From Geobacter sp. UBA6151 (lineage in GTDB: Bacteria; Desulfobacterota; Desulfuromonadia; Geobacterales; Pseudopelobacteraceae), in contig DIUT01000005.1 of NCBI GenBank assembly GCA_002423105.1, positions 1 through 22,267 on the forward strand: a stretch of 22,267 bases of DNA, read 5' to 3'. How positions within the stretch are numbered: the first letter of the stretch is position 1; each line of letters opens with the position of its first letter. The notes beneath the pieces were generated by a model. The model saw only the letters and a program-made list of their open reading frames with translations. It was not told the DNA's origin and ran no database searches. Positions 1 to 5,793 of this stretch are shown piece after piece. A program made the translations under genes and the position numbers.

Positions 1-30
1 TCTACTACAACCAGGATACGTCAGAGTGTT

Positions 31-705
31 TTATTGAACGATTTTTCCATCTTTGACGTGGATGATCTGTTCCGCTGTTTGCGCGATTGCATCGTTGTGG
101 GTCACGATGACAATGGTCTTGCCCTGGCTGTGCAAAGTGCGCAGAATGGCCAGCACCTCCGCCTCTGCCGCGGAATCCAGGTTGCCGGTCGGTTCATCCA
201 TCAGCAGGATCTCCGGTTCGTTGGCCAGCGCCCGGGCGATGGCCACCCGTTGTTGCTGGCCGCCTGAAAGTTGCGAGGGCCGTGATCCGGCCTTGTCAGC
301 CAGTCCCACCATGGCCAGCAGCTCCAGCGCCCGCGGGCCCTGGGTCTTTTCCGGCAGTCCAGCCAGCATCATGGCGGTCTCGATATTTTCCTGTGCGGTC
401 AGTCCCTGCAAGAGGTTGAAAAACTGAAAGACAAAACCGACCTTTGCTCCCCGCAGCTTGGCCAGGCTGTTGTTGTCAAGGTTGCTTAACTCCGTTCCGT
501 CAAGCCAGACCTTGCCGCTGCTGGGACGGTCCAGCCCGCCCAGTAGGTGCATCAGGGTGCTCTTGCCATGCCCTGAGGGACCGACGATGCAGGTAAACGA
601 CCCTTGAGCAATCTCCAGCGAGACCCCGTTCAAGGCCACGGTACTGACATCTCTCGTTCCATAGACCTTGCTGACCTGTTCAGTTTTAAGGATGATCTCA
701 TTCAT
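31..705 (-). CDS. MacB/LolD-type ABC transporter ATP-binding protein
   Basis: This is the 224-residue ATPase that powers the permease encoded just upstream; it is expected on the cytoplasmic face of the inner membrane. Visible motifs are a Walker A at residues 42-50 (GPSGHGKST, with His where Ser is usual), the Q-loop Gln at about 94, the signature LSGGQ at 146-150, Walker B with catalytic Glu (LLMDEP, 168-172) and the switch His at 203. The ATG at 705 is chosen because GGAGG lies about 9 bases upstream and it overlaps the permease stop by 8 bp, which indicates translational coupling. An upstream in-frame start would add some 20 Arg/Pro-rich residues lying inside the permease gene and is unlikely. 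The length is normal for LolD/MacB-type stand-alone ATPases. The substrate cannot be read from the sequence. The family is certain; lipoprotein release, peptide or metal-linked export are all possible. Confidence 0.93.
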   Translation of the reverse strand: MNEIILKTEQVSKVYGTRDVSTVALNGVSLEIAQGSFTCIVGPSGHGKSTLMHLLGGLDRPSSGKVWLDGTELSNLDNNSLAKLRGAKVGFVFQFFNLLQGLTAQENIETAMMLAGLPEKTQGPRALELLAMVGLADKAGSRPSQLSGGQQQRVAIARALANEPEILLMDEPTGNLDSAAEAEVLAILRTLHSQGKTIVIVTHNDAIAQTAEQIIHVKDGKIVQ

Positions 706-1864
706 AGCTGATCGCCTCCACCGGTGAAAGCCGGGCCGCCCGCCAGGCAGGATACAGCCCGGCAATAACGGCGACGATGGTTGAGAACAGTATGGAGCCG
801 ATAATCAGCTTGAAATCAATGACCGACCCGGTGCCGGAACCTTTGACCAGGGTGGTAAAAGCATTGCTGCTGATATAAGGGGCAACGGCAATGGAGGCCA
901 CCAGCCCGGTCAGCACACCGGTAATGCCCCCCAGCAGGCCGTAGAATCCCGATTCCAGAATGAAAGAGCTGAAAATGGTGCTCTGCCGTGCTCCCAGAGC
1001 CTGCAAAATGCCAATCTCCCGCTTGCGCTCGTAGGTGGCGGTCATCATAGTGTTGATGATGCCAAAGGCTGCCGCCAGCACCGATACCGCCGCGATCAGT
1101 TGCAGGGTGATGTTGACCGAGCCGACGATGGCCAGCACCGACTTCAACATCTGCTTGTCGGATATCACCCCCAGCCCCCCGGTCTCCACGGTGATCTGCT
1201 CGATGTATTGATCAATCAGCGCCAGATTATCCACCGTGACTGCGGCGTAGGAAACCCGATCCACGGCCTTGAACAGCCGCTGAGCTGTGGGCAGGGCAAT
1301 GAACAGGGTGTAGTCATCCCTGCCGCCGGTGCGCTCAAGCACCCCGGCAACGGCAAGCTGCTCGCTGCGTACCGTAACACTGGAACCGGGTTTAAGCCCG
1401 AACTGCTCGGCCAGAGCTGTGCCGATCACCACCGCGTTGCCGTCACCGGGAGTGAAATAGCTTCCCTGGCTGATTTTCCAGCCCTTCAGTTTTTGGGTCT
1501 CCTCCGGCTGAATGCCGCTGACGGAAATCGGTTTGTTATTGATGGCGGTTTTCTGGGCCAGGAACGGCACCACTTTCAGCCCCTTGATGGCGGCGATCTT
1601 ACCTACCTCCTCCATGGTGATATTGGTGGGCATCTGGTCACCGGTCAGCACGGAAAGCTGCTCATAACCGCAGGAGCCTTTGGGGATGACCACCAGGTTG
1701 GCTCCCAGGGCAGTGCTTTCGCGGTAAATCTCTTTCTTCAAGCTGCCCCCCATGGACTGGAAGGTGACAAAGGAGGCGATGCCGATGGTAATGCCCAGCA
1801 GGGTAAACACGAACCTGCCGCGACGGCGGGAGATGTTTCTGAACACAAGTTTTGACAGCGTCAT
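698..1864 (-). CDS. MacB/FtsX-family ABC transporter permease
   Basis: This 388-residue inner-membrane permease pairs with the ATPase at 31-705. The N-terminus (LSKLVFRNISRRRGRFVFTL) is the typical FtsX/MacB start. One N-terminal membrane helix is followed by a large periplasmic MacB_PCD-like domain (about residues 40-240). Three further helices at about 250-385 contain the FtsX-type loop ERKREIGILQALGAR and the ending PAWRAARLSPVEAISYE, which is characteristic of the family. Its start codon directly follows the TAG of the upstream OB-fold-like gene, and its own end overlaps the ATPase start, so the three are one transcript. Families of this shape are mechanotransmitters (MacB, LolCDE) rather than classical importers. 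The cargo is unknown. Confidence 0.92.
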   Translation of the reverse strand: MTLSKLVFRNISRRRGRFVFTLLGITIGIASFVTFQSMGGSLKKEIYRESTALGANLVVIPKGSCGYEQLSVLTGDQMPTNITMEEVGKIAAIKGLKVVPFLAQKTAINNKPISVSGIQPEETQKLKGWKISQGSYFTPGDGNAVVIGTALAEQFGLKPGSSVTVRSEQLAVAGVLERTGGRDDYTLFIALPTAQRLFKAVDRVSYAAVTVDNLALIDQYIEQITVETGGLGVISDKQMLKSVLAIVGSVNITLQLIAAVSVLAAAFGIINTMMTATYERKREIGILQALGARQSTIFSSFILESGFYGLLGGITGVLTGLVASIAVAPYISSNAFTTLVKGSGTGSVIDFKLIIGSILFSTIVAVIAGLYPAWRAARLSPVEAISYE

Positions 1865-2251
1865 CTACCCTCCGATCTTGTGGTTGCGCACAACCTTCAC
1901 CTGTTGCGCAGCAAACAGAAAGCCGTCGGGAAGCCTGGTAAAGCTGCCGGTCACCTTGACTTCATCGCCGATCTTCGGGGACTGTCCCTGGTACTTGATC
2001 GGGATGAACAGCTTGTTGCAGTTCTGGGTTTTGCACTGCAACTCCTTGATGTCCATGATGCCGAAGATGGACGGATCCTGCTGTGAAATGCCGCCCATGA
2101 TGCCGGTAATGGTGATGGTGCCTTTGAAGGATGCCGGGTCATTGCCCACGTCATTGACGTTGAGGGCTTTAGCGTCCCCCATGGTGAGGGCAACAAAGCC
2201 GATGATTGCGACAACGGCCAGAGCGACTGCTGCAATGGCGGATTTTTTCAT
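1865..2251 (-). CDS. Exported OB-fold-like protein of the ABC operon
   Basis: This is a 128-residue protein with a short N-terminal hydrophobic segment (residues 4-23) that should act as a signal peptide or membrane anchor. The rest is a single small beta-rich domain (about 30-120) resembling an OB fold of the CcmE/tRNA_anti-like type; the key features are the FKGTITITGIM strand, the late IGDEVKVTGSF strand and a Cys pair in CKTQNC. The start ATG has AAGGAG seven bases upstream. The gene abuts the permease (stop TAG, then ATG), so it is very probably the periplasmic partner of the MacB-type transporter. The Cys pair could bind metal or form a disulfide. The OB-fold assignment is inferred from the strand pattern, not from a search. 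Confidence 0.8.
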   Translation of the reverse strand: MKKSAIAAVALAVVAIIGFVALTMGDAKALNVNDVGNDPASFKGTITITGIMGGISQQDPSIFGIMDIKELQCKTQNCNKLFIPIKYQGQSPKIGDEVKVTGSFTRLPDGFLFAAQQVKVVRNHKIGG

Positions 2252-2296
2252 GGTAATGCTCCTTAGGATGTATTGGGCGTAGCATGCTGTAAAAAA

Positions 2297-2376
2297 TAAC
2301 CCCTCTAAATCTCCCCTTATTTCAAGGGGAGACTTAACGGCTTCCCCCCTTAGGTAAGGGGGGGCTGAGGGGGTTA
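2297..2376. repeat. Composite palindromic repeat (two hairpins inside an outer inverted repeat)
   Basis: Two adjacent hairpins are visible: tctcccctt/aaggggaga at 2310-2332 with a 5-nt loop, and ccccccTTA/TAAGGGGGG at 2344-2363 with almost no loop. They are enclosed by a third, slightly imperfect inverted repeat, taacccctc at 2297-2305 against gagggggtta at 2367-2376. The layout is that of a REP/BIME or small MITE-like unit rather than a simple terminator. It lies between the 3' end of the Cys-rich protein gene and the start of the OB-fold gene, where it could also attenuate or stabilise the operon mRNA. Confidence 0.7.
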
Positions 2377-2411
2377 GATTTAGGTGTTACATGGTGCTAA
2401 CTGGTTTGAGC

Positions 2412-2744
2412 TCAGACTGTTTCCGGAGGGTAGTCGATGGTATTCGAGGGTTCCTGGAGATGGTAGCGCTGTTGCATGCCCCCGTGGGAGAGGATGGGGG
2501 CGCTGTTTGTTTTCACAGCAGGAATGTCGCTCAGAATCACGGCAGTCATGCAGAATGTGCAAACGCAGTCAGGGGTGGTGCAGGGAGATTTTTTTTCGGA
2601 ATCCTGTTGCCTGTCGACATCGCAGCAGACATCCACGGCAGCGGTGGACAGCAACGCGGATGCCGTGGAAACGATGCCGCTCAGCACGGTGAACAGGGCA
2701 ATGAGTGTTATGAGGGAGACTATGTGGAGCCTGAGCCTGAACAT
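2412..2744 (-). CDS. Small Cys-rich exported or membrane-anchored protein, function unknown
   Basis: This is a 110-residue protein that I do not recognise. Residues 4-32 are a hydrophobic N-terminal segment, either a signal peptide or one membrane helix. The mature part has a Cys-dense stretch at about 39-66 (a CC pair, then CTTPDCVCTFC), followed by a low-complexity tail. The Cys arrangement suggests metal binding or disulfides, but no named motif is met. The ATG at 2744 is chosen because the longer frame begins with a TTG that lies inside a good -35 box. No Shine-Dalgarno is visible, and the predicted transcription start is at the ATG itself, so the message may be leaderless. It is the first gene of the minus-strand ABC operon, separated from the next gene by a composite palindrome. 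Reality of the gene is likely but unproven. Confidence 0.55.
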   Translation of the reverse strand: MFRLRLHIVSLITLIALFTVLSGIVSTASALLSTAAVDVCCDVDRQQDSEKKSPCTTPDCVCTFCMTAVILSDIPAVKTNSAPILSHGGMQQRYHLQEPSNTIDYPPETV

Positions 2745-2750
2745 GTTGGT

Positions 2751-2780
2751 ATAGTAGGGAATAGCAGGCCGGTATGTCAA
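2751..2780 (-). promoter_or_regulatory. Predicted sigma70-type promoter for the ABC operon
   Basis: On the minus strand TTGACA (2780-2775, a perfect -35) is followed after 18 bp by TACTAT (2756-2751, four of six matches to TATAAT). The expected transcription start is at or within a base or two of the ATG at 2744, which would give a leaderless mRNA. Confidence 0.45.
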
Positions 2781-2888
2781 GCCCGGCCTTTGACAGAAGA
2801 AATATGGTGTGTTGAAGAAGGTGGTGCTGTTGCATCATGCTGAGTCAAAGAACCGGAATGGTCCTTTTTTGTTTTAGCTTCTGCTGGA

Positions 2889-3163
2889 TCGGCCAAAGCA
2901 TCGGCCAACAAAATTGGGAAATCTAAAAACTTGTTTATTTCTCTGGTGAAGTGAGGTACAAAAACATCGGCCAAAATATCGGCCATAACTTTTGATGTAT
3001 TTATGTGCTGTTGATTGCAAGATCTGGTTACAGCATAGTTTTTTTATTAATGGGGCCTTTGTGTAATCGGCCAATTTTTCAGATAAACATACTAGGCTGC
3101 GTGTAAAATCTGTCTCTGAGTTAATTGAAATATCAGGATTCAGTATCGGCCAAAATACTGGCC
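2889..3163. repeat. Paired ATCGGCCAA direct repeats upstream of the Fic gene
   Basis: The gene-free stretch 2745-3181 holds six good and one degenerate copies of TCGGCCA(A). They occur as three tandem pairs with an exact 12-bp start-to-start period: 2889/2901, 2967/2979 and 3146/3158 (the last copy is degenerate, CTGGCC), plus a single copy at 3067. All are in the same orientation. The last pair ends about 20 bp before the Fic start codon. The layout suggests a multi-site operator or iteron bound by a protein that contacts two turns side by side; the C-terminal winged helix of the Fic protein is a candidate. Nothing else recognisable was seen in this stretch apart from the promoter for the minus-strand operon. 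Confidence 0.6.
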
Positions 3164-3181
3164 TGTACTTGGGGAATCAAC

Positions 3182-4396
3182 ATGGAAAATGGTTTTTATA
3201 CAAAAATTTCGGAAATGGAACCAATGATGCCTGCTGATCATTCGGGAGAACTCGATGATTTGGCGATTGAAGTGATTCGTAAATCTGCCGCCCTTAGTGC
3301 CGCTGTTCATCCAGTTACCCGTAGAGGAATTGTAGAATTAGTCAGAAAAATGAACAGCTACTATTCAAATTTGATAGAAGGGCACAATACCCATCCTGTA
3401 GACATAGATCGCGCCATGCAAGAAGACTTTTCTCATGATCCTGCTAAAAGAGCGAGGCAGTTGGAAAGTAAAGCGCATATAGAAGTGCAGAAACTCATCG
3501 AGGCCCGCATCGAGGATGCTCCGCAAACAGTCATTACCAGCAAGAGCTTCTTGTGCTGGATACACAAGGAATTTTATGAGCGGATGCCTGAGGAGTATCT
3601 TGTCGTACAGCGTGCAGATGGAAAAGCTGAAAAAGTGATCCCTGGTGAAACAAGAGCGTTAGAGGTGGAGGTCGGCAGGCATTTGCCGCCTAAATCAGAG
3701 CACTTATGCACATTTATGAAAAGATTTGAAGAGGCATACGACCCTGCAAAACTAAAAGGGTTAAGTCAGGTTATCGCGGCTGCGGCATCCCATCACCGAC
3801 TTGCATGGATTCATCCGTTTCAGGATGGCAATGGACGAGTTACACGTCTTATGACTCATGCCTACCTGAAAAAGGCGAAAATAGATGGGCACGGCTTGTG
3901 GACTGTTACCCGAGGTTTCGCAAGGCATCGAGATGAGTATCTTGCTTCATTGGCTGGGGCAGACCAACCACGGAGAGGCGATCTGGATGGCAGAGGAAAT
4001 TTGACACAAGCGGGATTGTCAGGGTTTTGTAAATTTTTCCTCAAAACTGCTATTGATCAGATTGATTTTATGTCAGTCCTTCTGGATCTGGATGGAATGC
4101 AGAAAAGAATACAAGCGGTGGTTGATCGTCAAGTTTCGTTTGGTGAATTGAAGCCTGAAGCGGCATATTTATTGAGAGACCTGTTTTTACGTGGGCAAAT
4201 AGCTCGTGGAGAAATTCCGAATATCGTCGGAATGCCCGAACGTTCAGCGCGGAGGGTTGTCAGCAGTTTATTGGAAAAAGGTTGTTTGGTTTCCGGTTCT
4301 GAAAAAGGACCTGTAATGCTCGGTTTTCCTGCATCGATGGTGGGGTATTATTTCCCTCGCCTTTATCCTGAGGGAGTGGAGGCCAGCCTTGATTAG
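3182..4396 (+). CDS. Fic-domain protein AMPylase with self-inhibitory helix and C-terminal winged helix
   Basis: This 404-residue protein probably transfers AMP from ATP to a Ser, Thr or Tyr of a target protein. The full active-site motif HPFQDGNGR is at residues 211-219. An N-terminal inhibitory motif, S62-NLI-E66-G67, fits the (S/T)xxxE(G/N) rule of class II Fic proteins, which carry their antitoxin-like helix in the same chain. A probable target-docking flap precedes the active site. Residues of about 320-390 look like a winged-helix DNA-binding or dimerisation domain (RGEIPNIVGMPERSARRVVSSLLEKG). The ATG at 3182 has GGGGA about seven bases upstream; a TTG start at 3125 would have to translate through the operator-like repeats. 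Base composition is A+T-richer than its neighbours, consistent with transfer. It could act in stress control, toxin-antitoxin behaviour or phage defence. Confidence 0.92.
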   Translation: MENGFYTKISEMEPMMPADHSGELDDLAIEVIRKSAALSAAVHPVTRRGIVELVRKMNSYYSNLIEGHNTHPVDIDRAMQEDFSHDPAKRARQLESKAHIEVQKLIEARIEDAPQTVITSKSFLCWIHKEFYERMPEEYLVVQRADGKAEKVIPGETRALEVEVGRHLPPKSEHLCTFMKRFEEAYDPAKLKGLSQVIAAAASHHRLAWIHPFQDGNGRVTRLMTHAYLKKAKIDGHGLWTVTRGFARHRDEYLASLAGADQPRRGDLDGRGNLTQAGLSGFCKFFLKTAIDQIDFMSVLLDLDGMQKRIQAVVDRQVSFGELKPEAAYLLRDLFLRGQIARGEIPNIVGMPERSARRVVSSLLEKGCLVSGSEKGPVMLGFPASMVGYYFPRLYPEGVEASLD

Positions 4397-4471
4397 CCAG
4401 TTCTGTAAATAGGCCTGATAATTACTTGCGAGGGGCACAATCTGTGATTGAAGTTTGAGAGGAACATCACC

Positions 4472-4933
4472 ATGAAATTTCTTGCCAGCATTGCACTGGT
4501 TATTACGGTGACGCTGCCTGCCGTCTGCGCTGAATCAGACAGATTTGCCCAAATCATTGCACAAGCGGGTGAATCCACAGTCACAAAGGGCGGCTTTGTC
4601 GTCAACCAGAAGCGTGTTGCCGTACAGAAAGAACTATCGCGACGACCACCAACAGTAACAGAGCTCGGGGTGAAGTTGCCACCCAATGCGTCTCTCAACC
4701 TCAAACGTACTGCTCTCCAGATCGTCCAATACAACCCCGTCTGGCGCGTGTACGACTTTCGTGTATCCATGCCGCGTTCGGAATTCGTCAAGTTCTTCGA
4801 AGAGCAGGGACTGGTATTCAACATTAACAAGAATGTTCTTCTTTTCCCGGGCGCTGCACCTCACGATGCCGAGTTTATAGACGGCTTGTTCGGTAACGTA
4901 ATCAGCGAGTTCAGAATATGGCGCAGACCATAA
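4472..4933 (+). CDS. Exported protein of unknown function
   Basis: This is a 153-residue protein with a clear signal peptide (MKFLASIALVITVTLPAVCA, cleavage expected after the last Ala, about residue 20). The mature part is about 130 residues without Cys and is predicted mixed alpha/beta; no motif is recognised. The ATG at 4472 is preceded by GAGAGG. A longer frame starting with TTG at 4448 would only add charged residues before the signal peptide and is rejected. The gene stands alone: Fic is 75 bp upstream and a decayed DUF2325 fragment on the other strand overlaps its last 23 bp. It is probably a periplasmic protein. Confidence 0.7.
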   Translation: MKFLASIALVITVTLPAVCAESDRFAQIIAQAGESTVTKGGFVVNQKRVAVQKELSRRPPTVTELGVKLPPNASLNLKRTALQIVQYNPVWRVYDFRVSMPRSEFVKFFEEQGLVFNINKNVLLFPGAAPHDAEFIDGLFGNVISEFRIWRRP

Positions 4934-5024
4934 GCTCACGGTAACGCTGCGCCCCCACCCGGTACTGTTCACCCAGCCGGTCCATGCCGCCCACCAGTAG
5001 AATGCTTAATGATTCGTTCCTTAT
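4911..5024 (-). pseudogene. Remnant of a DUF2325-domain gene
   Basis: Read on the minus strand, this open stretch of about 37 codons translates to a peptide with the key segment ILLVGGMDRLGEQYR. That is the characteristic opening of the DUF2325 domain (a VGG-x-DR-x3-Y core, first beta strand and phosphate-loop-like turn). The frame stops at 4911-4913, soon after RELMVC, while a real domain runs on for about 60 more residues, and there is a stop just upstream at 5025-5027. No start codon or ribosome site precedes it. It is therefore best seen as the surviving piece of a deleted gene and marks a recombination scar next to the accessory Fic region. Confidence 0.5.
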
Positions 5025-5030
5025 TCAATG

Positions 5031-5073
5031 AAAAAAGGCCAGACACGGACGGGAATGTCCATCTGCCTGGCCT
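5031..5073 (-). terminator. Rho-independent terminator downstream of rrf2
   Basis: On the minus strand aggccag (5073-5067) pairs with ctggcct (5042-5036), with an inner ggac/gtcc stem (5047-5060). The hairpin is followed by a run of six T (A run 5031-5036 on the plus strand). It lies about 100 nt past the rrf2 stop. The stretch between (5074-5175) has no supportable gene; it contains a short open frame in another phase ending in a coding-like peptide, but with no start. Confidence 0.7.
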
Positions 5074-5175
5074 CCGGTGTTTCCGGTCAGCCTATATGTT
5101 GCCCTGCCTTGCTGCATTAGATGCCGCTGCCGTCAATCTGTCCGAACTTGTTGATCCATAGTTTGGCAAAAAAAT

Positions 5176-5640
5176 TTAGATGCTGAAATCCACGATATTT
5201 TGTTGTTTGTTGCGTGCAGCTTCAGCGCGCTCCACCATGTCAGTCAGGGTGAGATTGTTCAGCACCTGTGAAAGCGCGATGTTGACATCGGTCATGACCA
5301 GGCGGATACCGCAGGTCTTTTCGTCCAGGCATTCTTCACAGTGGGCCTGGTTTGTGGTGTCCAGGCACTGTACCGGCGCTATATTGCCTTCCAGGATGTT
5401 TATCACCGCTCCGATGGTGATTCTGTTGGCTGGTTGCGCCAGGGAGTAACCGCCCCCCTTGCCGACTCTGCTCTGCAGGATTCCTCCCTTGCGCAGGGAA
5501 AGCAGGATGAATTCGAGGAATTTTTTCGGAATATTCTCCGCTCGTGCCAGATCGGCAATCAGCACGGGCTGATCGCCCGGCTGTTCGGCGAGATAATGGA
5601 GCGCTTTCAAGGCGTATTTTGTCTTTTTGGATAGCATCAT
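5176..5640 (-). CDS. Rrf2/IscR-family transcriptional regulator
   Basis: This is a 154-residue repressor/activator with an N-terminal winged helix (LSKKTKYALKALHYLA, then IPKKFLEFILLSLRKGGILQS and the wing KGGGYSL at 61-67), which is diagnostic of Rrf2. The sensor part has four Cys at 92, 101, 104 and 110. IscR uses three Cys in the 92-104 range, so Fe-S cluster sensing (oxidative, nitrosative or iron stress) is a reasonable inference. Either of two adjacent ATG codons (5640 or 5637) could be the start; no strong Shine-Dalgarno is visible. A perfect palindrome covers the start codon, which suggests autorepression. It is divergent from the ABC exporter at 5794, with about 150 bp between them. 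Confidence 0.93.
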   Translation of the reverse strand: MMLSKKTKYALKALHYLAEQPGDQPVLIADLARAENIPKKFLEFILLSLRKGGILQSRVGKGGGYSLAQPANRITIGAVINILEGNIAPVQCLDTTNQAHCEECLDEKTCGIRLVMTDVNIALSQVLNNLTLTDMVERAEAARNKQQNIVDFSI

Positions 5641-5662
5641 ATCTATTAAAAATATAGATATG
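5638..5662. promoter_or_regulatory. Palindromic operator over the rrf2 start codon
   Basis: A perfect 9-bp inverted repeat, catatctat and atagatatg, is separated by a 7-bp A+T spacer (25 bp in all). One end is the ATG of rrf2. A+T-rich dyads of about 25 bp are typical Rrf2 family sites, so binding by the neighbouring regulator is likely. Since the exporter gene is divergent, the site may also act on its promoter in 5663-5793. Confidence 0.6.
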
Positions 5663-5793
5663 ACATAAGACGCCGGGTGTCAACTTGTTTTTGTACTGTT
5701 TGGGCATGAATAGTGTGTTGTGCCTGCCTGTGGGTTGACAAGAGCGGGGCGCTCTGCGAATCTCACTTTTGGCTCCAGCGCTGAAAGGATACG

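Noticed and set aside
2777..2986. Minus-strand frame whose peptide repeats LADALAD / ADILAD
   Set aside because: The apparent peptide repeat is a by-product of the 12-bp-spaced TCGGCCA DNA repeats; other copies (3067, 3146) fall out of this frame and no ribosome site is present.
2889..3163. CRISPR-like repeat array
   Set aside because: Repeat units are only about 9 bp, spacing between pairs is irregular (78, 100 and 79 bp) and there are no cas genes.
5117..5175. Coding-like minus-strand peptide just past rrf2, ending in GQIDGSGI and a stop
   Set aside because: There is no start codon or ribosome site, and the frame enters rrf2 out of phase. It could be a gene remnant but is too short to name.
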